This document shows positions 9,012-16,389 of a stretch of 64,000 nucleotides of DNA, piece by piece (the stretch's first letter is position 1; each line of letters starts with the position of its first letter). A program made the position numbers and the translations under genes. This DNA is from Mucilaginibacter defluvii. Its GTDB lineage: Bacteria; Bacteroidota; Bacteroidia; Sphingobacteriales; Sphingobacteriaceae. The stretch spans positions 558,001-622,000 of the forward strand of contig NZ_BAABJI010000002.1 of NCBI RefSeq assembly GCF_039543225.1. The letters run 5' to 3'. The notes under the pieces were generated by a model, which searched no databases, was not told the DNA's origin, and worked only from the letters and a program-made list of their open reading frames with translations.

Positions 9012-9357
9012 TGATCTTTCACAATTAGCAGACTTACCGGCTGTTGCTGTTACCTCAAACGCTAACGACGCTGTAATATTGCCTAAAGACGCTCATTTTA
9101 GCCCTGATGAGCAATTTATGTACGTTACTTCGCATAAATTGCGCCGCTCTGTTATAAAGGGCAATTTCAAACATGCTAAATTGCTGCTTCCTATGGATGT
9201 ATTTCGCCGTTTAACTGCTATAGGCATGGCTAACGGCGTTACCTGGGATGAGGTATTACGTGCTGCTATAGATCGTGAATTTACCTCTATCGAGCCGTTT
9301 AAAGGCGCTTTAGAGTTCCTCCCCGTTCCTGCTACTGATAGTACACAAGCTGCTTAG
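8965..9357 (+). CDS. Phage hypothetical protein (130 aa)
   Basis: A 130-residue soluble protein. The N terminus is polar and basic (NLTKKNRQQSQ); the centre (residues ~55-105, YVTSHKLRRSVIKGNFKHAKLLLPMDVFRRLTAIG then WDEVLRAAIDREF) is helical and may form a small DNA-binding or oligomerisation domain. It is the last gene before a pair of strong palindromes at 9363-9416, so it closes the first gene block. No family recognised. Confidence 0.65.
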   Translation: MANLTKKNRQQSQTLNDLSQLADLPAVAVTSNANDAVILPKDAHFSPDEQFMYVTSHKLRRSVIKGNFKHAKLLLPMDVFRRLTAIGMANGVTWDEVLRAAIDREFTSIEPFKGALEFLPVPATDSTQAA

Positions 9358-9362
9358 TCCTT

Positions 9363-9419
9363 GACTGATTGTTCCAAGATTTGTAACACGGAACAATCAG
9401 TCTAACCGGTTAGACTTTT
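9363..9419 (+). terminator. Nested palindromes: 13-bp hairpin plus overlapping 18-bp palindrome
   Basis: GACTGATTGTTCC (9363-9375) pairs perfectly with GGAACAATCAGTC (9390-9402) around a 14-nt loop. Immediately after, and sharing four bases, lies the perfect 18-bp palindrome AGTCTAACCGGTTAGACT (9399-9416) followed by TTTTC. The two structures compete for the shared bases. Position between gene blocks suggests a terminator or attenuator; the 18-bp palindrome could also be an operator. Confidence 0.7.
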
Positions 9420-9454
9420 CATTAATTTATCCACTAATTTAACCCATTTACATT

Positions 9455-9586
9455 ATGGCATTCTTCGGCATGTTTGGTACTCGCCGCCGCTCTTATGGTC
9501 GCCGTTCATACGGTTCACGTAACTACGCCCGCCCTCGTTATGGTTTCTTTCGCCCTCGCCGGTTCTTCCGCCGCCGTCGTTGGTAA
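9455..9586 (+). CDS. Arginine-rich protamine-like phage peptide (43 aa)
   Basis: A 43-residue peptide beginning MAFFGMFGTRRRSYG and ending RRFFRRRRW, with about 15 Arg and many Tyr/Phe/Gly residues. There are almost no acidic residues. It resembles in style the small basic DNA-binding proteins that neutralise packaged ssDNA, such as phiX174 protein J, though no homology is claimed. It sits between the terminator-like palindromes and the capsid genes. A second Arg-rich peptide, tethered to a membrane helix, is encoded at 16106. Confidence 0.75.
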   Translation: MAFFGMFGTRRRSYGRRSYGSRNYARPRYGFFRPRRFFRRRRW

Positions 9587-9641
9587 ATACTAAATAGTCG
9601 TTTAAGGCTCTGTTAAAAATTACTTACTTCAAATTTTTACT

Positions 9642-9758
9642 ATGCGTCGTCGCAATAATAAAATGCTTCTTTTAGCTGTACTTGGTGTAGCTGCATTCTT
9701 TTTTAAAGATAAACTGGTTGAAACGTTCAATAAGATCACGAACAAAACTGCCGCTTAA
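9642..9758 (+). CDS. Phage mini membrane protein (38 aa)
   Basis: A 38-residue frame starting MRRRNNKMLLLAVLGVAAFF: a basic N terminus, one transmembrane helix (about residues 8-21) and a polar helical tail. It lies just upstream of the candidate capsid gene. Such proteins in internal-membrane phages are virion membrane components. T-rich third positions and the tight fit between neighbours support coding. Confidence 0.65.
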   Translation: MRRRNNKMLLLAVLGVAAFFFKDKLVETFNKITNKTAA

Positions 9759-9805
9759 TCTTTCCTTAACACAATTTTTTAACAATTCTTTTTCTACTAT
9801 TTAAC

Positions 9806-10741
9806 ATGATCGTTAAACACTCCGAACAAAAAAATAACGTCTATACCTCGCAAACAATCAACGGTTTTTCGGTTAAGGCGTATTTAAATGTAACAACCTT
9901 TAACAATGGTGATGCAACCTTGGGTTGCTCAAAGGTTGATTTCTCAAAATGTAATTTTAAGGTTACCCTGCAACGTGACGGTAAAGATCACGTTTTGGTA
10001 CAGGATAACTTAAAAGTTATCGGTTTAGCTTCTACCCTTAACACAATTCAGCAACAAGCGTTTTACGCCGGTACTGATCACGTGGTTAAGTTGGGTAACG
10101 GTAAATCTATCGTTGCTTTCAATATTCCGCTTGGTGGCTTTCTTCGTGTAAAAGATACCGATAAGCTAATTGTTGAGGTGACTATGCAAGAGGGTGTTTT
10201 CCCTGATGCTAATTACCTCCAAAACTCGTATATCGAGTTTAAGACGCTCAAATCTATCGGGTATGAACAATACATACCGTTCATTCGTACTCAAAATATT
10301 CAGCAGGGCAATACCTCTGAGCAATTTTCAATCGGTTCAAACGTTCTCCGTACCGCTTTTATCAATTATGATAAAACGGATTTTCAGAATAACGTTATCG
10401 TTAACATGTCCGTTTCTTCAGACCGTTATGTTGAATCGCTCAATTATGGCGATTTGATTAACATGAAAACTGCAAGTTTTTCAAAGTTGCCCTCAAATCT
10501 TTGGGGTGATGCCGGTGCGGCTTTTGAAGCTGACCAAAGTTTCCTAATTACTGACTTTACAAATCAGTTTAACGACCTGGTATTAGACGTTTCCTTTAAC
10601 GGAGATCAGGTTGCTCAGTCAAAAAACTACCTTGTTTGGTGGTCATATAAGACTGATGCGTCAATAGTTCAAAAAGCCGAACAATTGGCATCAAAGCATC
10701 AAGATAAACTTGTGGCTGATATCGCTAAAGCAACTGTGTAA
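9806..10741 (+). CDS. Candidate major capsid protein (311 aa)
   Basis: A 311-residue (about 34 kDa) soluble protein with no signal peptide and no membrane helix. It is beta-strand-rich throughout, as expected for a double jelly-roll capsid protein, for example FSVKAYLNVTTFNNGDATLG and VVKLGNGKSIVAFNIPLGGFLRV. The size is close to the FLiP major capsid protein as I recall it. It is followed through a TAATG overlap by a Gly-rich membrane protein and a run of other structural candidates. Assignment rests on size, fold impression and context, not on a motif. A structure prediction showing two jelly rolls would settle it. Confidence 0.7.
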   Translation: MIVKHSEQKNNVYTSQTINGFSVKAYLNVTTFNNGDATLGCSKVDFSKCNFKVTLQRDGKDHVLVQDNLKVIGLASTLNTIQQQAFYAGTDHVVKLGNGKSIVAFNIPLGGFLRVKDTDKLIVEVTMQEGVFPDANYLQNSYIEFKTLKSIGYEQYIPFIRTQNIQQGNTSEQFSIGSNVLRTAFINYDKTDFQNNVIVNMSVSSDRYVESLNYGDLINMKTASFSKLPSNLWGDAGAAFEADQSFLITDFTNQFNDLVLDVSFNGDQVAQSKNYLVWWSYKTDASIVQKAEQLASKHQDKLVADIAKATV

Positions 10742-11187
10742 TGGGCTTCTTTGGTTCTATAGGTAAAGCGCTTGGCTCTGTTGGTAAAGCAATTGGTAAA
10801 GGTGCCAAATCCGTTGGTAAAATCGCATTAGGTGCTGCCAATACTGCGCTTGCCGCTACTACTGGCGTTTCCTTGCTTCCTCAACCTACTCAGGCTACCG
10901 CCGCCGATATGGTTTATACGCCCTCGCCAATTAATCCTGGCTTGGCCGCAAATCAGCAATATATTTCAAATGCAACTGCCGGTGCTTCAATTACAGGCGC
11001 TTCCCCCGGTGGTCAATCCTGGGGCGAACTGCTCAAAGGTGCCGCTCAGGTTTTGAGCGGTAATAAGCCGGTGCAATTTGAAGTTGGCGCAAATCAAAAT
11101 ACAATGCCGTCCTGGTTGTTGCCGGTCGGCGTTGGTGGTGCCTTGCTTATCGGTTTGATGGCTGTTTCTAAAAAAGGTCGTCGCTAA
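10741..11187 (+). CDS. Glycine-rich virion membrane protein candidate (148 aa)
   Basis: The N-terminal 35 residues are an amphipathic, Gly/Lys-periodic helix (FGSIGKALGSVGKAIGKGAK) that looks like a membrane-active peptide. A Pro/Gln/Thr-rich middle follows, then a C-terminal transmembrane helix (SWLLPVGVGGALLIGLMAV) ending in KKGRR. It begins in the TAATG stop/start overlap of the capsid gene, so the two are probably made in a fixed ratio. A role in membrane penetration or in linking capsid to the internal membrane is inferred. Confidence 0.7.
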   Translation: MGFFGSIGKALGSVGKAIGKGAKSVGKIALGAANTALAATTGVSLLPQPTQATAADMVYTPSPINPGLAANQQYISNATAGASITGASPGGQSWGELLKGAAQVLSGNKPVQFEVGANQNTMPSWLLPVGVGGALLIGLMAVSKKGRR

Positions 11188-11191
11188 TACA

Positions 11192-11207
11192 AACTAAATA
11201 TTTAGTT
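11192..11207. repeat. 16-bp perfect palindrome after the capsid pair
   Basis: AACTAAATATTTAGTT is perfectly self-complementary and lies 5 nt after the stop of the Gly-rich membrane protein, at the head of a 173-bp gap (11188-11360) in an otherwise gap-free genome. It could act as an mRNA end or operator. No other clear signal is seen in this gap. Confidence 0.5.
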
Positions 11208-11360
11208 ATTGCCTTTCATCTATTGCCGCTTTTAGGCATCTTTTAAATGATGTTCTTCCTGGGTGCGCTTTAAAACCGTGCTTTAGTTGATTGGCTTTAA
11301 CTTTCTATTAGTTAAGTATTTATTATCTCTTAATTGTTATTCAACTTTATATTTTAAACT

Positions 11361-11684
11361 GTGAAAATTCAAAACTTAATAAGTAAGGTATTACTTAAAG
11401 TCGCTCCTATTACTGCTCCTGAACATGATGATATTCAGCGTAATATGGATGTTTGGTTCTCTAAACAACAAGAGGCTGCAAAGCTTAAAAAAACAGCACT
11501 TGCCAATAACGAACCCGACGCTAAACCGCTTACGCTTAAAGATAAGGCTATTCTTGTCCTGGATGAGTGGTATGTTAAGGCGCTTTTCGCAATATCTTTC
11601 ATATTTATCGTTCGCTATATTCAAGATTTCATGAACCCCGGCGACGATGGTGGTGAGGACGATTACCCTGAACATGGTAACTAA
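11361..11684 (+). CDS. Phage membrane protein (107 aa, GTG start)
   Basis: A 107-residue protein starting at GTG after a 173-bp gap. It has a basic N-terminal half, one transmembrane helix (ALFAISFIFIVRYIQDFM, about 73-90) and a very acidic tail (NPGDDGGEDDYPEHGN). The polarised charge suggests a bitopic protein of the virion or the host membrane. Its stop overlaps the next start (TAATG). Confidence 0.65.
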   Translation: MKIQNLISKVLLKVAPITAPEHDDIQRNMDVWFSKQQEAAKLKKTALANNEPDAKPLTLKDKAILVLDEWYVKALFAISFIFIVRYIQDFMNPGDDGGEDDYPEHGN

Positions 11685-12286
11685 TGAGATATACAAAGAT
11701 GCGCTCCTTTAGGGGGCGCAAATTTGACCTTAAAAAAGGTTTTGCGTCTGCCGGTAAATATTCCGGCTATATAAACATGGCTATGCTCGCCGGTGGCGGG
11801 TTGCTTGTTTATACTATTTACAAAAAGTTCTTCGGTTCTACTCTTTTTCAGTCAGCAAGTAAAGATGTTGACAAAGATGGTTTAGAACACTTTACAAGTC
11901 GTCCTGCTGCTGAGGGTTCCGGTCTTGAAAGTTTGAAAAAAAGTTTAGCTACTCAGGGTTATAGCCCTAATAACACGCATGTTACAAGTGCTAACGCTTT
12001 AAATCAAATGCTTGATCGGTCGTCTGTTGATGAGGACGCTATTTTGAGGACTGTTAAATCTATGTCTATTCAGACTTTTCAGTTAGTCGCTATCTGTTAT
12101 GGTCAGCGTGAATTGAAAAATTATCGAAATTCGATTGCTCATATTTTCGATGGTGATGTTTGGAACGATATGTTTCTTTCCAATGGCGGTTCAAAATTAT
12201 ACGGTACACTCCGTTATCATTTGACCGTTGTTTTAAGTGATAAGGAACTTAAACAAATTCAAAGTTGGATATCTAAAGTACCTTAA
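11684..12286 (+). CDS. Phage membrane-anchored structural candidate (200 aa)
   Basis: A 200-residue protein with an Arg/Lys-rich N terminus (YTKMRSFRGRKFDLKKG), a transmembrane helix near residues 28-48 (GYINMAMLAGGGLLVYTIYKKFF) and a mostly helical soluble part. It is coupled to both neighbours by TAATG overlaps. It sits in the virion-gene block, so a minor capsid or vertex-to-membrane linker role is plausible. No family recognised. Confidence 0.65.
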   Translation: MRYTKMRSFRGRKFDLKKGFASAGKYSGYINMAMLAGGGLLVYTIYKKFFGSTLFQSASKDVDKDGLEHFTSRPAAEGSGLESLKKSLATQGYSPNNTHVTSANALNQMLDRSSVDEDAILRTVKSMSIQTFQLVAICYGQRELKNYRNSIAHIFDGDVWNDMFLSNGGSKLYGTLRYHLTVVLSDKELKQIQSWISKVP

Positions 12287-12864
12287 TGCAATTTGATCAA
12301 AAAACTCATTCTGACCTTATAGTTAAGAATATAGACTATTTTACTGAGGAATGGGTAAAGCAATTAATTACTGATAGCTTTTCGGATAAGCCTCGTATGG
12401 TTAATCCGTTTGTAGGCTGTATTCAATTTCCTGGTAAATATTTTCCTAATAATAGTACTGATGAAAAAACCTCTCAGTTTCAAACACGAACTTATGTTGG
12501 TTTAATGCAGTTTATTCACCCCGCTCTTGATGTTTCTTTAGATGTTGACGGAAAACCGTCTTTTACTCTGTTAGAATATGAGTTGGATGGTGAGTTGAGG
12601 CAATTTGTTTCTATGGCGGGTGGTGACTTAATGGCGGGTGCTACGTCTTTCCGTTCATTTATTGCCGGTCTGTACCCTAACGCAAATCAGCCTTTGCCGT
12701 TTAACCCTCTTGCGGTTCACATTGTTAGGAATATTAATATCTCCGGTGCTAAGTTTTCAATCGTTGGAAATTCTTTTCAGCAAACGGGGCAAACTTCGGG
12801 CGCTCATACTGCGAATTACTCTTTCTCAATTTCTATCTCAGGTTATCGGGTTTTAGCCGAATAA
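12286..12864 (+). CDS. Phage structural candidate (192 aa)
   Basis: A 192-residue soluble protein, rich in beta and aromatic residues (FVGCIQFPGKYFPNN, TYVGLMQFIHPALDVSLDVDG, ANYSFSISISGYRVL). Its start overlaps the preceding stop (TAATG). It ends directly before T9-AACCTTT copy 3. The fold impression and position suggest a vertex or penton-type protein; this is inference only. Confidence 0.6.
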   Translation: MQFDQKTHSDLIVKNIDYFTEEWVKQLITDSFSDKPRMVNPFVGCIQFPGKYFPNNSTDEKTSQFQTRTYVGLMQFIHPALDVSLDVDGKPSFTLLEYELDGELRQFVSMAGGDLMAGATSFRSFIAGLYPNANQPLPFNPLAVHIVRNINISGAKFSIVGNSFQQTGQTSGAHTANYSFSISISGYRVLAE

Positions 12865-12880
12865 TTTTTTTTTAACCTTT
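12865..12880 (+). promoter_or_regulatory. T9-AACCTTT leader motif, copy 3
   Basis: Nine T then AACCTTT, followed at once by the ATG at 12881, so here the motif forms the immediate leader. An imperfect hairpin formed by TTATCGG and CCGAATAA lies directly upstream and would make hairpin plus U-tract, terminator-like. It separates the capsid block from the spike block. Confidence 0.6.
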
Positions 12881-13294
12881 ATGGATATTTTGAATTTACA
12901 AACTACGTCGTTTGTTGAGCGCTTTGTTGCCGCTTCTTCTAAAGTAACTAAACCTCCTCCTATCGTTGCTCCTCCTGTTGTCGCTGAGGCTTCTATATTC
13001 GGAACTGTTGTTCGTGTAAATAAATACACTGTTAAGGTTTCCGCAAGCCTTTCCAATGCTGTTAACGGTGTTATTGCCGTCTTTTATACGGTTAACCGCC
13101 GTTACTCAGGTGGTGAGTTGATAGATAGTTTTTCGGGTAATTTCGGTGTTCCGTCCGGCGCTTTGGTCGGTTCTTATACAATTGATAATTATTTTTCCGG
13201 AATTGTAGGCGGTGAGAAGTTTAGCATAATTATTACCGGTGTTTCTCCTAACCCTGTTGGGGGTACTAATATTAATATAGGGGGTATTGCATAA
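12881..13294 (+). CDS. Phage spike-associated candidate (137 aa)
   Basis: A 137-residue protein with an N-terminal helical segment (MDILNLQTTSFVERFVAASS), a Pro/Val linker (KPPPIVAPPVVAEAS) and a beta-rich domain full of Gly, Ser and Val (KVSASLSNAVNGVIAVFYTV). An N-terminal virion-binding peptide plus flexible linker plus beta head is a typical spike or fibre-adaptor layout. It shares the MDI opening with the next two proteins. TAATG overlap with the next gene. Confidence 0.6.
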   Translation: MDILNLQTTSFVERFVAASSKVTKPPPIVAPPVVAEASIFGTVVRVNKYTVKVSASLSNAVNGVIAVFYTVNRRYSGGELIDSFSGNFGVPSGALVGSYTIDNYFSGIVGGEKFSIIITGVSPNPVGGTNINIGGIA

Positions 13295-14604
13295 TGGATA
13301 TTGCTCAAATACTCGCCGGTTCTTTTGGTTCCGGCGCTACTACTTCTACCCTTTCTGTTACGTCTAATCTCGGGCCTCCTAATCTTGATACTGTTCCCGG
13401 TGTTCATTCTGCGGGTCGCTCCTGGTTTCCCGTCACACAGATTGGTACTTACATTAACTTTCTTGGCGGTGATGGTCAGCCGTTGGTATTCCCTGAACCG
13501 CCGTCCGGTAAGATTTTTACTGATGGTGCTATTTTTGATACTGGCAATGCTTACGTATTAACCTATAAAGTAACTGATGTTTCTGCGTTTCTTTCTAATT
13601 ATTATAATCAACAACAAATACGCTCTTTAGCGGTAATTAAAGATAAGTTTGATATAGTACAGCCTGATACCGAAACTCATATTTTTGGTTTACGTGACCT
13701 TGTTGGCAATTATGCCGCTCTGCTTGATAATCTTGGTAGGTTCTTTACTCAGGGCTTCGGTGTTCCTGGAAAATTTACTATTGTTAACGGTGAGAATGAT
13801 GATATTATAGCCCTAAAGGATAATTTAACCGGCGCTTGTGCGCTCCGTCTTACTAAGGATGGTACGTTAAAGGTTCGTTATGTTGAGGGTATCGATTTTT
13901 ACAATGCCCTTAAAGGTCGCAATTTTTGGTTTGAGGGTGATAGTATAACTACTGCTCCCCGTCCGCAAGACGGTATTACAGATCAGAATATTTATTGGGC
14001 TATAATCAGGGATGTTTTTAAATGTAACGTCGTTGCTAACGGCATAGCCGGTTCATCGTTGTCGGTTCCACCTGCTATTTATAATCCTGGTGGTATTGGT
14101 ACACCAATGTGTGAAACATCACGTCTTGATACCTCAAACGCTTCTTTTATCCCTGATGGTCAAATTATTTTTGGTGGTACTAATGATTTAATAGGTCGTT
14201 CGTGTACGCTCGGTACTATGTCAAGTACAGGTACTGATACCATTATAGGCGCTATGAAGTTTATGTTTTCCTATTTGCAGCGGCGTAATAAAATCTCCGA
14301 TTTGTTTTTTGTAACCCCTTTGCAACGTGCTACCTCGGGGTTTCCCGCTACTAATACCGCTACCAATTTAAACGCTGATGATATGGTTCATGCTATGTTA
14401 GAGGTTTGTTTTCGGTACGGCGTTAAGGCGTTCAATGCTTACTCTGAAAGTGGTTTTAATTACGAAAACATGTATTCAGATGCGCAAACATCTTCGCCTT
14501 TGTCACCTGATAAGTTGCACCCAAATATAGCCGGTCACAAAAAATTTGGTTTGTGGTTAGGCTCCGGTATGAATACCTATTATAAAAATAAATACTCATT
14601 GTAA
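13294..14604 (+). CDS. Candidate spike with SGNH/GDSL hydrolase domain (436 aa)
   Basis: The C-terminal half (residues ~205-425) carries all blocks of the SGNH hydrolase family: FEGDS (nucleophile Ser217), ANGIAG (Gly region 249-253), GGTND (Asn297) and DKLHP (Asp406, His409). SGNH domains in phage receptor-binding proteins commonly remove acetyl or other ester groups from surface polysaccharides. The N-terminal 200 residues are beta-rich and probably attach to the virion. No signal peptide, consistent with a virion protein. The host window encodes two acyltransferases for its exopolysaccharide, a plausible but untested substrate link. Confidence 0.82.
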   Translation: MDIAQILAGSFGSGATTSTLSVTSNLGPPNLDTVPGVHSAGRSWFPVTQIGTYINFLGGDGQPLVFPEPPSGKIFTDGAIFDTGNAYVLTYKVTDVSAFLSNYYNQQQIRSLAVIKDKFDIVQPDTETHIFGLRDLVGNYAALLDNLGRFFTQGFGVPGKFTIVNGENDDIIALKDNLTGACALRLTKDGTLKVRYVEGIDFYNALKGRNFWFEGDSITTAPRPQDGITDQNIYWAIIRDVFKCNVVANGIAGSSLSVPPAIYNPGGIGTPMCETSRLDTSNASFIPDGQIIFGGTNDLIGRSCTLGTMSSTGTDTIIGAMKFMFSYLQRRNKISDLFFVTPLQRATSGFPATNTATNLNADDMVHAMLEVCFRYGVKAFNAYSESGFNYENMYSDAQTSSPLSPDKLHPNIAGHKKFGLWLGSGMNTYYKNKYSL

Positions 14605-14607
14605 GCT

Positions 14608-15468
14608 ATGGATATAATCTATTCAAATAAGAACTTTGCTTCTATATCGGTCGGTTTTACCTCTGCTATTGGTGAACATGTTAGCGGTTTTGAAACTGCT
14701 TCTCAGGTTTCATTACCTGATCTACAACGTGGTGCCTTGCAGTTGTTGAAAAATGATCTTGATAATGGCAATGTGTTTTCTAAGGGTCGTGCTTTATACC
14801 CTATGGTTGGCTCTGCCGCTTCTTGTCACAAATTAAATTTTCTTAACTATTTGGACAATGATGCTGCGTACCGAATTACATTTAGTGCTGATAGCGCCGC
14901 CGCTCATGTTGATAAGGGGTATAAGCTTGCCGCCGCTTCATCTCGTTTCGGTAATACTCACTATACCCTTTCAGGTGATATAAATGGTTTTTTCGCTTTT
15001 GCTTATATTACTGAACCTGAGTCGGCTATTAGTAGTTGTATTCTCGGCGCTCGTAGTAACACTCCGAACTCATCACTCATTTTCTTGTCAAGTCATTATA
15101 ACCTGGCTTCTGCCGGTAACGCTTTGACTGGTCGTTTATATGATGGTGTAGCTAATACAACTGTAGATGGTGCTCGTTCTGCTGATGCTATCAGAACTAC
15201 CGGTCTTATTGGTGTATCTATTATTGACGGTGTGGTTGAACTCTATAGTAATAAGGCTGTTGTTGCTACCGTTTCAAACGTTCCTCCTCCCCTCGTTGGC
15301 GGTGTTACTCCTGTTGCGCTTGGTGCTTATACTCACTATCAGAATGGTACATCTTTGTTTTCAGATGCAACTATAGGTTCTGCCGGTTTCTTTACTGACG
15401 TTACTAAATCTGATGTGTCTGTTATTATTGACGCTGTTATTCGCTTTAATCAAACTCTTTCACGCTAA
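14608..15468 (+). CDS. Phage spike or fibre candidate (286 aa)
   Basis: A 286-residue beta-rich protein with Ser/Ala/Gly-rich strands and a concanavalin/LamG-like feel in its centre (YTLSGDINGFFAFAYITEPES, GVSIIDGVVELYSNKAVVATV), as seen in receptor-binding heads. The MDI opening matches the two upstream genes. It ends 3 nt before the M15 peptidase. Probably part of the spike complex with the SGNH protein; homology not verified. Confidence 0.6.
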   Translation: MDIIYSNKNFASISVGFTSAIGEHVSGFETASQVSLPDLQRGALQLLKNDLDNGNVFSKGRALYPMVGSAASCHKLNFLNYLDNDAAYRITFSADSAAAHVDKGYKLAAASSRFGNTHYTLSGDINGFFAFAYITEPESAISSCILGARSNTPNSSLIFLSSHYNLASAGNALTGRLYDGVANTTVDGARSADAIRTTGLIGVSIIDGVVELYSNKAVVATVSNVPPPLVGGVTPVALGAYTHYQNGTSLFSDATIGSAGFFTDVTKSDVSVIIDAVIRFNQTLSR

Positions 15469-15471
15469 ATT

Positions 15472-16101
15472 ATGAGTGTACCTGTAAAATTCGATAACGC
15501 CAATGCGTTTGATAATCAACTTAAAACAGATGCGGCGGCTAATCGCTTTCGTATCGAGGGTAGTTATATTGTATTTGATAAGAATTCAAATCTTTCTTAT
15601 CCGATTATATTCGGTTATACTCTCGGTGATTTATTAACTAAAAATCCGGTTGCCTCTTATACCAAGTTGCACAAAATGTTGTTGCTTCGCTTGCAGTTGC
15701 TTACTCAGCAATGGTACACTACGAACGGCAAAAACCATAAGTTAGTTATTAACTCGTCGTACCGTTCGCCTGAGTATAATAAAACTGTTCCTGGTTCCGC
15801 TACAAACTCTTTGCACACTAAAGGCCATGCTATTGATATAGGTACTAAATTACCGCAAGATTTAGCAATGTTCTATCGTGAATTTAAACTCCCCGGCGGT
15901 TTAGGTATTTATAAGTGGGGTATTCATATTGATATCGGTGACGTTGGTCAAACCGTGTTCGCCGAATGGGATAAAACAAAAGATGAAACTAAGTTGCGTA
16001 AACTAAAAGATTTTCTTTTACCCGATACCCGCCGTAACTACTCGATTTTAGCCGTAATTGGGCTTCTTGGTTTCTTTATTTTTAAACGTATAACTCGTTA
16101 A
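15472..16101 (+). CDS. M15-type peptidoglycan peptidase with C-terminal membrane anchor
   Basis: A 209-residue protein with the D-Ala-D-Ala carboxypeptidase/endolysin M15 signature: NSSYRSPEYN (94-103), SLHTKGHAIDIG with zinc ligands His115 and Asp122, and WGIHIDI with His152. A transmembrane helix (190-205, SILAVIGLLGFFIFK) closes the chain, as in the lysozyme of this element. It would cut peptide cross-links during entry or lysis. It sits between spike genes and the membrane-anchored Arg-rich peptide. Confidence 0.87.
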   Translation: MSVPVKFDNANAFDNQLKTDAAANRFRIEGSYIVFDKNSNLSYPIIFGYTLGDLLTKNPVASYTKLHKMLLLRLQLLTQQWYTTNGKNHKLVINSSYRSPEYNKTVPGSATNSLHTKGHAIDIGTKLPQDLAMFYREFKLPGGLGIYKWGIHIDIGDVGQTVFAEWDKTKDETKLRKLKDFLLPDTRRNYSILAVIGLLGFFIFKRITR

Positions 16102-16105
16102 TACT

Positions 16106-16279
16106 GTGGATTTCATTAAAAAGCATTTGCTTGTACTTGCTGCCGGTTTGGCTGCCGTTTGGTACTTTATGTTAAATGGCGGTTCTACTGGCCGTCGTCG
16201 CCGTTACCGTTCTGCTCGGCGTTATGGAAAACGGTTTACCCGTTCTTTCCGTTCTCGCCGTCGTGGTCGTCGTTACTAA
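16106..16279 (+). CDS. Membrane-anchored arginine-rich phage peptide (57 aa, GTG start)
   Basis: Starts at GTG 4 nt after the M15 gene. Residues 7-23 form a transmembrane helix (HLLVLAAGLAAVWYFML); residues 29-57 are a nearly pure Arg/Tyr/Ser tail with runs such as GRRRRYRSARR and RSRRRGRRY. This is a protamine-like DNA-binding tail tethered to a membrane, which would let it bind packaged DNA to the inner face of a virion membrane. A terminator follows at 16341. Coding is supported by composition and by the similar free peptide at 9455. Confidence 0.75.
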   Translation: MDFIKKHLLVLAAGLAAVWYFMLNGGSTGRRRRYRSARRYGKRFTRSFRSRRRGRRY

Positions 16280-16340
16280 ATCGTTGGCGTTCTTGGTCGC
16301 CTGGCGGTAATTTCTCTGTCTAAATAAACCTTGTTAATAG

Positions 16341-16371
16341 GTGCTTGGCTTCGGTCAGGCACTTTTTTTTT
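16341..16371 (+). terminator. Rho-independent terminator, joined to T9-AACCTTT motif copy 4
   Basis: GTGCTTG (16341-16347) pairs with CAGGCAC (16356-16362, one G-T pair) around a loop that includes TTCGG, followed by nine T (16363-16371) and then AACCTTTAAAA up to the start region of the next gene. This copy shows most clearly that the T9 motif can be the U-tract of a terminator directly joined to the leader of the next gene. Confidence 0.8.
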
Positions 16372-16389
16372 AACCTTTAAAACTATGTT

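Noticed and set aside
12853..13056. Minus-strand frame inside the phage
   Set aside because: It is a shadow of the gene at 12881; no minus-strand gene is supported inside the element.
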